A program made the translations under genes and the position numbers. Below the pieces are notes generated by a model that saw only the letters and a list, made by a program, of their open reading frames with translations, did no database searches and was not told the origin of the DNA. DNA of 8,998 nt from Burkholderiales bacterium (GTDB lineage: Bacteria > Pseudomonadota > Gammaproteobacteria > Burkholderiales > Burkholderiaceae), in contig CANBQJ010000153.1 in the NCBI GenBank assembly GCA_947371645.1, positions 1 to 8,998 of the forward strand. The letters are read 5' to 3'. This document shows positions 1 to 4,288 of the stretch, one piece after another (position 1 is the first letter of the stretch; each line of letters opens with the position of its first letter).

Positions 1-371
1 GGATCGGGATCGCGCAGCTTGCCTGCGGCGAGCGCCGCGTCGATCTCGCTGCTCATGCGGTTGTTGTTCACGACGTCTTCGGCGCCATCCGGCAGCTTGG
101 CAGCCGCGCCCGTGGCCGCCTCTTTGACCTCATCGCCGTTGACGATGTAGGCACGGTTGCCCGACACCTTGACGGTGTCTGCAGCCAGGGCCTCCAGAAA
201 GGGCAACAGGGCAGGATCGCCCTTGGCCAGCACCTTCTGCAAGGCCACCACACGGTTGTCGTTGTCTCCCGCCGAGATGGCGAAGGCCTCCTCGGGTGTC
301 AGCGCGTGGGCACTGCCCCAGGCCACCGCGCCCAGCAAACCTGCGGCGACCAGCGTGCGAAATCGTGGCAT
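1..371 (-). CDS. urtB: UrtB, urea ABC transporter permease, N-terminal fragment (cut by window edge)
   Basis: UrtB is one of the two inner-membrane permeases of the high-affinity urea ABC transporter UrtABCDE. The frame is open from the ATG at 371-369 to the window edge, giving 123 codons. It starts with a hydrophobic signal-like segment (about residues 6-23, ending SAHA) followed by LTPEEAFAISAGDNDNR and a helical stretch (VVALQKVLAKGDPALLPFLE). This periplasmic N-terminal extension precedes the membrane domain in proteobacterial UrtB; the transmembrane part lies outside the window. The gene follows urtA on the same strand after 158 bp, the usual urt order. The start is set by the signal-like N-terminus; the ribosome site is weak (GGGA about 11 nt upstream), and a strong intrinsic terminator sits just before it, so expression may depend on read-through. 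The identification rests on these N-terminal residues and on adjacency to urtA. Confidence 0.88.
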   Translation of the reverse strand, partial: MPRFRTLVAAGLLGAVAWGSAHALTPEEAFAISAGDNDNRVVALQKVLAKGDPALLPFLEALAADTVKVSGNRAYIVNGDEVKEAATGAAAKLPDGAEDVVNNNRMSSEIDAALAAGKLRDPD

Positions 372-386
372 CACTTCGAATCCCAG

Positions 387-425
387 AAAAAAAAGCGCCC
401 CGCTGGAGGAATCCCCAGTGGGGCG
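387..425 (-). terminator. Intrinsic terminator between urtA and urtB
   Basis: Read on the minus strand, CGCCCC-A-CTGG pairs with CCAG-C-GGGGCG (positions 425-415 with 406-396), giving 10 pairs and one A-C mismatch around an 8-nt loop. It is followed by one C and eight U residues (394-387). There is no U-run in the other direction, so it should terminate minus-strand transcripts. It lies downstream of urtA and immediately before the urtB ATG at 371. Partial termination here would give more urtA mRNA than urtBCDE mRNA, the usual need for a periplasmic binding protein relative to its permease; that role is inferred. Confidence 0.85.
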
Positions 426-462
426 AACCGCTCTGCTACATGGTTCAACCCGTCAATCAACC

Positions 463-498
463 GGCCCACCAGGCGGCCATCCGGCCACCTGATGGGCC
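463..498 (-). promoter_or_regulatory. Long GU-containing hairpin in the urtA 3' region
   Basis: On the minus strand the two arms (498-483 and 478-463) form a 16-bp stem closed by a GGAU tetraloop. Two of the pairs are G-U in the minus-strand RNA, whereas the same positions would be C-A mismatches if the plus strand were transcribed. This asymmetry suggests the structure acts in the urtA transcript. It starts about 30 nt after the urtA stop and precedes the terminator. Protection of the urtA mRNA 3' end, or pausing before the terminator, is the likely role (inference). Confidence 0.7.
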
Positions 499-514
499 CG
501 TCGCGGGGACGGGC
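496..514 (-). promoter_or_regulatory. Short perfect hairpin just after the urtA stop codon
   Basis: GCCCGTC (514-508 read on minus) pairs perfectly with GACGGGC (502-496) across a 5-nt loop. It begins 15 nt after the urtA stop and shares three bases with the longer hairpin at 463-498, so the two cannot both form fully. There is no U-tract. It may stabilise the urtA message or be an alternative fold. Confidence 0.5.
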
Positions 515-529
515 ACCCGATTCAAGAGA

Positions 530-1807
530 TCACTTGCCTTCAGGCTCGTCCTTCTTCTTGTCGTTGCCTTCGATGAAGGGGCTCCAAGGTTGGGCCTTGA
601 CCGGGCCAGGGGTCTTCCAGACCACCTTGAACTGGCCGTCGGCCTTCACCTCGCCGATGAACACGGGCTTGTGCAGGTGATGGTTCTTCGGGTCCATGGT
701 GGACATGAAGCCGCCCGGTGCCTTGAAGGTCTGGCCAGCCATGGCGGCAATGACCTTGTCGGTGTCGGTGGAGCCGGCCTTCTTCACAGCCTGGGCCCAC
801 ATGTTGATGCCGATGTAGGTGGCTTCCATCGGGTCATTGGTCAGCGGCTTGTCCTTGTGACCAGCGATGCCCTTGGCCTTGGCGTAAGCCGACCACTTCT
901 TGATGAACTCGTCGTTGGTCGGGTTCTTGATGGACATGAAGTAGTTCCAGGCAGCCAGGTGGCCGACCAGAGGCTTGGTGTCCACACCGCGCAGCTCTTC
1001 CTCACCCACGGAGAAGGCAACCACCGGCACGTCCTTGGCCTTCAGGCCCTGGTTGCCCAGTTCCTTGTAGAAAGGCACGTTGGAGTCGCCATTGATGGTG
1101 GAGATCACAGCCGTCTTCTTGCCTTCAGACGCGAACTTCTTGATCTTGGCGATGATGGTCTGGTAGTCGGAGTGACCAAACGGGGTGTACTCCTCCATGA
1201 TGTCTGCATCGGCCACGCCCTTGGACTTCAGGAAGGCGCGCAGGATCTTGTTGGTGGTGCGGGGGTAGACGTAGTCGGTGCCCAGCAGCACGAAGCGCTT
1301 GGCCGAGCCGCCATCCTTGCTCATCAGGTATTCCACAGCAGGAATGGCTTGCTGGTTGGGGGCTGCACCCGTGTAGAACACGTTCTTCTCGAGCTCTTCA
1401 CCTTCGTACTGCACGGGGTAGAACAGCAGGCCGTTGTTTTCCTTGTAGACCGGCAGCACCGACTTGCGGGACACGGAAGTCCAGCAACCGAAGGTCACGG
1501 CCACCTTGTCTTGCGTCAGCAGCTGCTTGGCCTTTTCGGCGAACAGGGGCCAGTTGGAAGCGGGGTCAACCACCACCGGTTCCAGCTTCTTGCCCAGCAG
1601 GCCGCCCTTGGCGTTGATCTCGTCGATGGTCATCAAGACGGTGTCCTTCAGGACGGTCTCGGAGATGGCCATGGTGCCCGACAGCGAGTGCAGCACGCCC
1701 ACCTTGATGGTGTCAGCGGCTTGCGCCATGGTGCTCAGGGCCAGGCCTGCGACGCCCAGGGAGACGGCCGTCAGGGTCTGAACGGCGCTGCGACGAGAAA
1801 TGTTCAT
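530..1807 (-). CDS. urtA: UrtA, urea ABC transporter substrate-binding protein
   Basis: Periplasmic urea-binding protein that delivers urea to the UrtBC/UrtDE membrane transporter, supplying nitrogen at low urea levels. The product is 425 aa, normal for the family. Residues 1-30 form a signal peptide with a twin-arginine-like start (SRRSAVQ) and an AQA/AD cleavage site, so export may use Tat. The mature protein has the type-I periplasmic-binding fold signature KVGVLHSLSGTMAISE near residues 35-50. It also carries the UrtA-diagnostic stretches DPASNWPLFAEKAKQLL (about 81-97) and FGCWTSVSRKSVLPV (about 106-120). The tail is charged (NDKKKDEPEGK). I chose the ATG at 1807, not the longer ORF start at 1909, because AAAGGAG lies 9 nt upstream and the signal peptide begins there. 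urtB follows after a terminator. Upstream elements suggest nitrogen (sigma-54) control. Confidence 0.96.
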   Translation of the reverse strand: MNISRRSAVQTLTAVSLGVAGLALSTMAQAADTIKVGVLHSLSGTMAISETVLKDTVLMTIDEINAKGGLLGKKLEPVVVDPASNWPLFAEKAKQLLTQDKVAVTFGCWTSVSRKSVLPVYKENNGLLFYPVQYEGEELEKNVFYTGAAPNQQAIPAVEYLMSKDGGSAKRFVLLGTDYVYPRTTNKILRAFLKSKGVADADIMEEYTPFGHSDYQTIIAKIKKFASEGKKTAVISTINGDSNVPFYKELGNQGLKAKDVPVVAFSVGEEELRGVDTKPLVGHLAAWNYFMSIKNPTNDEFIKKWSAYAKAKGIAGHKDKPLTNDPMEATYIGINMWAQAVKKAGSTDTDKVIAAMAGQTFKAPGGFMSTMDPKNHHLHKPVFIGEVKADGQFKVVWKTPGPVKAQPWSPFIEGNDKKKDEPEGK

Positions 1808-1870
1808 GGGGTAACGCTCCTTTGAAGCGGTGGTGAATGCGTGGGTTGGGTTTGCATTCCTCAGGACGCT

Positions 1871-1891
1871 GGCTGTGCAGTGCATACAGCC
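1871..1891. repeat. Inverted repeat in the urtA leader, near the predicted start site
   Basis: GGCTGT (1871-1876) and ACAGCC (1886-1891) are perfect inverted arms around a 9-nt centre that itself contains GCA-G-TGC. The element sits just downstream of the predicted transcription start (about 1895) of the candidate sigma-54 promoter for urtA. It could be an operator or a leader stem-loop. Arms of 6 bp can arise by chance. Confidence 0.35.
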
Positions 1892-1903
1892 TGTGTCGAT
1901 CGG

Positions 1904-1920
1904 ATGCATTCAGTGTGCCC
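1904..1920 (-). promoter_or_regulatory. Candidate sigma-54 (-24/-12) promoter for urtA
   Basis: The minus strand reads GGGCACACTGAATGCAT. Against the sigma-54 consensus TGGCAC-R-N4-TTGCA it keeps the essential GG (1919-1918) and GC (1907-1906) separated by exactly 10 bp, and it matches at all but two specified positions. A start near 1895 would give a leader of roughly 88 nt to the urtA ATG. Sigma-54/NtrC control of urea uptake under nitrogen limitation is common in proteobacteria, which fits. I found no complete NtrC dimer site upstream, only a TGCACC half-site near 1991-1997, so the call remains a candidate. Confidence 0.5.
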
Positions 1921-1939
1921 AGCCACCCCGGAACGAGGA

Positions 1940-1989
1940 ATACGCCACATGGCGTATCTGTGGCGTACCCGTAGCGCATCGATGACGTC
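1940..1989. promoter_or_regulatory. Operator-like array of 7-bp repeats at 11-bp spacing upstream of urtA
   Basis: On the plus strand TGGCGTA occurs at 1950 and 1961, with weaker copies TAGCGCA at 1972 and TGACGTC at 1983 (each 5 of 7 matches). All are spaced exactly 11 bp apart with 4-bp spacers. An inverted copy, TACGCCA at 1941-1947, makes a perfect 8-bp-arm palindrome with the first repeat (1940-1957). Seven-base direct repeats with 4-bp spacers are the known architecture of OmpR/PhoB-family operators, though this sequence is not a standard PhoB box. The array lies 20-70 bp upstream of the candidate sigma-54 promoter for urtA. The binding protein is unknown. Confidence 0.5.
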
Positions 1990-1999
1990 GGTGCAACCA

Positions 2000-2023
2000 C
2001 CTCCGCCCTTCCCAGGGCAGAGG
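2000..2023 (-). terminator. Hairpin after the PEP-CTERM gene, possible terminator without a U-tract
   Basis: Read on the minus strand, CCTCTGCCC (2023-2015) pairs with GGGCGGAGG (2008-2000), a 9-bp stem with one G-U pair and a 6-nt loop. It begins 10 nt after the stop codon of the gene at 2034-2813. There is no run of U after it, so it would be a weak intrinsic terminator, a Rho-assisted end or an mRNA-stabilising structure. The G-U pair exists only in minus-strand RNA, consistent with its acting in that transcript. Confidence 0.45.
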
Positions 2024-2033
2024 CAGATGGGGA

Positions 2034-2813
2034 TCACGCCTGGTGACGCGCGCGCCTGCCGGCCCACAACAAGCCCAGGCCGCCTGTCAATGCCACCCAC
2101 AGGCCATTGGCCTCAGGCACAGGAGCTGCGCTGGCCACCACGGCCTGCCACGTCACATCCGTCACCTGCAAGGCGGCGCTGCCTGACACTTCAGCAGAGC
2201 AAAACACCCCGTAGTAGCACGCAGGCGGGCTCCAGTGACTGCTGACACCACCAGAAATCGACAGCGATGCCACATCCAGAGTCCAGTCAGACGACGAGGC
2301 CAACGCGGGGTTGATGCTGAACGTTCGCACAAAGCTGAAGGCCTGGCTGGCCCCGGTGTTCTGCCACGTCGTGGTGGTGTTGCCGCCACTGGCCTGAACA
2401 CCGGCAAAGCTCATCCCCGCCGAGAGGTTGGCCACACCCGAGCCACTGGCTTGCACCGTGCCATTCACCGTCACGGTAAACCCCTGAAGGCGAACGCCGG
2501 CTTCGGGCACGAACAAGCCATTGAGGCTCAGCATCAGGCTGTTGCCATCGTGGTAGTTGTAGGCCGAGTCAGACAGTGTGCTCACGCCAACCGCAGGCTG
2601 GAACTCGAGCCCATTCGCGATCACGGAGGCCGTGTACGCCGGGATGCTGCCGGCGCTGCTGCCGGCGCTGCTGGACGTGGCGGCGTAGCTGCCATCGTCC
2701 GCCCGGACACCGACGCTGCCGGCATCGGTTGTCACCTGAGCCTGGGCGGCAGTCCAGGCCGACATGGCAAAGATGGCCGCGGAGGCAAGCTGAAAGCGGG
2801 TCGAATTGTTCAC
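2034..2813 (-). CDS. Secreted protein of unknown function with PEP-CTERM-like sorting tail
   Basis: No known function. The 259-aa product starts with a Sec signal peptide (about residues 1-25, cleavage after AQA). The body is rich in Ser, Gly, Thr and Ala and predicted mostly beta. It includes a low-complexity SSAGSSAGS segment (48-56) and a Cys pair (CYYGVFC, 199-205) that could form a small disulfide loop. The C-terminus (PVPEA at 231-235, a hydrophobic helix about 236-252, then RRARH) has the three-part form of a PEP-CTERM signal, with VPEA for the usual VPEP. Such proteins are processed by an exosortase and sent to the cell surface or extracellular matrix. The chosen start is GTG at 2813, since AGGGGA lies 5 nt upstream and the signal peptide follows directly. 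The frame stays open upstream to 2954, and a much stronger Shine-Dalgarno lies at 2872-2881. No exosortase gene is in the window. Confidence 0.8.
   Translation of the reverse strand: MNNSTRFQLASAAIFAMSAWTAAQAQVTTDAGSVGVRADDGSYAATSSSAGSSAGSIPAYTASVIANGLEFQPAVGVSTLSDSAYNYHDGNSLMLSLNGLFVPEAGVRLQGFTVTVNGTVQASGSGVANLSAGMSFAGVQASGGNTTTTWQNTGASQAFSFVRTFSINPALASSSDWTLDVASLSISGGVSSHWSPPACYYGVFCSAEVSGSAALQVTDVTWQAVVASAAPVPEANGLWVALTGGLGLLWAGRRARHQA
2646..2672. repeat. Two-copy 12-bp tandem repeat inside the PEP-CTERM gene
   Basis: GCCGGCGCTGCT occurs twice in direct succession (2649-2660 and 2661-2672), with a partial GCT copy before it. The unit is four codons, giving the SSAG-SSAG low-complexity run just after the mature N-terminus. 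Copy-number change by slippage would keep the frame and alter linker length. Confidence 0.75.
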
Positions 2814-2839
2814 GTGAATCCCCTGAGTTGACTGTTTGA

Positions 2840-2881
2840 TCACATGCAATCGCAGTGCATGAGGGACAATGATCACCTCCC
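2840..2881 (-). promoter_or_regulatory. Very strong Shine-Dalgarno with a 9-codon leader ORF before the PEP-CTERM gene
   Basis: The minus strand carries GGAGGTGAT (2880-2872), a 9-base complement of the 16S rRNA 3' end. Six bases after GGAGG is a TTG (2869-2867) that opens a 9-codon ORF with peptide MSLMHCDCM, ending at TGA 2842-2840. This ORF is out of frame with the main gene, whose GTG is 27 nt further on. An alternative is a rare ATT start at 2870-2868 in the main frame, which would add a short N-terminal extension before the signal peptide. Both readings are inference; the Shine-Dalgarno match is direct. Confidence 0.4.
2843..2861. repeat. Inverted repeat in the divergent promoter region
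   Basis: CATGCA (2843-2848) and TGCATG (2856-2861) are perfect inverted arms with a 7-bp centre, between the divergent genes starting at 2813 and 2939. Two TGATCAC copies (2837-2843 and 2870-2876) lie 33 bp apart around it, about three helical turns. This could be an operator for either gene; it is also within the leader of the minus-strand gene. Short arms make chance plausible. Confidence 0.35.
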
Positions 2882-2938
2882 GATGTGAATTGCCTGTGAG
2901 GCCAAACGCGGGCACATGAACCTTTCGGCAGGGCCAGT

Positions 2939-3679
2939 TTGAACAGCGAATCACCCAGGCTGCACGCCAACAGCCAGACCGTCTCCCTGAGTTTCGAGGG
3001 CACCCTGATCCAGAGCTGCATGCGTCTGGACGACCCCGACGACCTCGTTCTGGACTACACCCGCGCCATGATGGGCGCGTTGCTGTTCAATCCCCAGCCA
3101 CGCAAGGTGCTGATGATCGGGCTGGGAGGCGGCTCGATGGTGAAGTACATCCACCGCCATGTGCCGAGCGCTCACCTGACGGTGGTGGAGATCAGCCAGG
3201 CCGTGATCGACCTGCGCCACACCTTCCACATCCCCGCTGATGACGCGCGTTTGCAGGTGGTGTGCGCCGACGGCGCCAAGTTCATGGTCAAGCCGCTTTG
3301 CAGCTACGACCTGATCCTGGTGGATGGGTTCACCGGCGACGGCATCGCGGAAGCCTTGTGCTCACGCAGTTTTTATGGCCATTGCCGCAAGGCCCTGACG
3401 GCTGAAGGCCTGCTGGTGGCCAATGTGCAGGCCGACACCAACGAGACCCGGGACATCGGCAAGCGCCTGTTCAAGGCGTTTGAGGGAGCGATGATTTCGG
3501 TGCTGTCGGACGAAGGCGGCAACGACATCGTGACCGCCGGGCCGCGCCACCTGTTCGAGCAGTGTCGCGCAGACTTCGAAGCACACTGGGCTGCGCTGGG
3601 CCCAGCCCACCAGTCGACCCTGGCGGCCACCTCCAGCCGCATCCAGCGCGCCTTGATCAAAGGCTTTCCCATCGGATGA
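2939..3679 (+). CDS. Spermidine synthase-like Rossmann-fold protein
   Basis: The 246-aa product has the Rossmann-fold core of spermidine synthases and related methyltransferases. VLMIGLGGGSMVKY (57-70) is the nucleotide-binding glycine loop, TVVEIS (81-86) carries the acidic residue that contacts the ribose, CADGAKFM (109-116) and YDLILVDGFTG (123-133) follow. True aminopropyltransferases have GGGDGG in the loop and a D-S/A-x-D-P type catalytic segment; here these are GGGSMV and DGFTGD, so polyamine synthesis is doubtful. A SAM-dependent transferase or a non-catalytic relative fits better. The N-terminal beta domain is short. The start is taken as TTG at 2939 because no ATG or GTG suits this frame, and CAGGG lies 6 nt upstream. 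An 8-codon ATG ORF (2916-2942) overlaps this start. The gene diverges from the PEP-CTERM gene and precedes the NUDIX gene by 81 bp. Confidence 0.8.
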   Translation: MNSESPRLHANSQTVSLSFEGTLIQSCMRLDDPDDLVLDYTRAMMGALLFNPQPRKVLMIGLGGGSMVKYIHRHVPSAHLTVVEISQAVIDLRHTFHIPADDARLQVVCADGAKFMVKPLCSYDLILVDGFTGDGIAEALCSRSFYGHCRKALTAEGLLVANVQADTNETRDIGKRLFKAFEGAMISVLSDEGGNDIVTAGPRHLFEQCRADFEAHWAALGPAHQSTLAATSSRIQRALIKGFPIG

Positions 3680-3760
3680 GGACACGCTGGTGATGCCAAC
3701 TGGTGGGCACGCGACATGGTCTAAGCTGCAGGTCGGCCCCACCTTTGAACCGAGCTGACC

Positions 3761-4282
3761 ATGGCTTTCCACTTCTGCCCCCAATGCGCCCAGCCCTTGC
3801 ATCCCCGCGAGGAAGGCGGCCTGCACCGCAATGCCTGCCCAGACACGGCCTGCGGCTACGTTCACTGGGAGAACCCCACCCCCGTGGTGGCCGCCGTGGT
3901 GGAGCATGAAGGCGACATCATCCTGGCGCGCAATGCCGCCTGGCCCGTGCCGTTCTATGCCTTGATCACCGGCTTTCTGGAAAAGCAGGACCCCAGCCCT
4001 GAAGAAGCCATCGCGCGCGAGGTTCAAGAGGAACTGGGGCTGCAGGCCCAGGGCACACACTTCATTGGCCACTACCGCTTCGAGCGGCTCAACCAGATCA
4101 TCATCGCCTACCACGTGCCAGCCACGGGCGTGATCAGCTTGAGCGAAGAGCTGGTGGACTACAAGCGCATCCCCCCGCAAAAGGCCCGCTACTGGCCAGC
4201 CAGCACGGGCCTGGCCTTGCGGGACTGGCTGCTAAGCCAGGGGCATCAGCCCGAAGCCTTGCCCCTGCCCGATTTGCGTTGA
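3761..4282 (+). CDS. NUDIX hydrolase with N-terminal zinc ribbon
   Basis: Probable hydrolase of a nucleoside-diphosphate-linked substrate; the exact substrate is unknown. The 173-aa product begins with a zinc-ribbon-like four-cysteine motif (C6-x2-C9 and C26-x4-C31), then YVHWENPTPVVAAVVEHEGDIILARN, typical of NudC-like proteins. The Nudix helix follows (GFLEKQDPSPEEAIAREVQEELGL, residues 71-94). It keeps the metal-binding REVQEELGL, but relative to the standard G-x5-E-x7-REUXEEXGU spacing it has one extra residue, with Asp in place of the first Glu. It lacks the long N-terminal domain of E. coli NudC, so NAD or capped-RNA decapping is not assured. The ATG at 3761 places the first cysteine pair at residue 6; the ribosome site is weak. 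The gene ends 6 bp before the stop of the convergent esterase gene, leaving no room for a separate terminator. Confidence 0.9.
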   Translation: MAFHFCPQCAQPLHPREEGGLHRNACPDTACGYVHWENPTPVVAAVVEHEGDIILARNAAWPVPFYALITGFLEKQDPSPEEAIAREVQEELGLQAQGTHFIGHYRFERLNQIIIAYHVPATGVISLSEELVDYKRIPPQKARYWPASTGLALRDWLLSQGHQPEALPLPDLR

Positions 4283-4288
4283 GGCGGA

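Noticed and set aside
387..529. Guanidine or other riboswitch in the urtA-urtB gap
   Set aside because: Paired hairpins near a urea-type transporter prompted the idea, but the loops do not carry the ACGR sequences of guanidine-II and no guanidine-I core is recognisable. The hairpins also follow urtA rather than lead the operon.
296..1825. A 509-aa open frame on the plus strand opposite urtA
   Set aside because: It is a shadow of urtA: the composition (rich in His, Gly, Leu, Val, Gln) is that of an antisense frame in GC-rich coding DNA, it matches no family I recognise, and the minus-strand UrtA is unmistakable.
3680..3760. A promoter or terminator between the spermidine synthase-like and NUDIX genes
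   Set aside because: A TAAGCT at 3722-3727 resembles a -10 box but no -35 box or convincing hairpin is present, so nothing in this 81-bp gap is strong enough to annotate.
3362..4180. A 272-aa minus-strand frame spanning the spermidine synthase-like and NUDIX genes
   Set aside because: It crosses the ends of two clear plus-strand genes and the gap between them; no recognisable motif.
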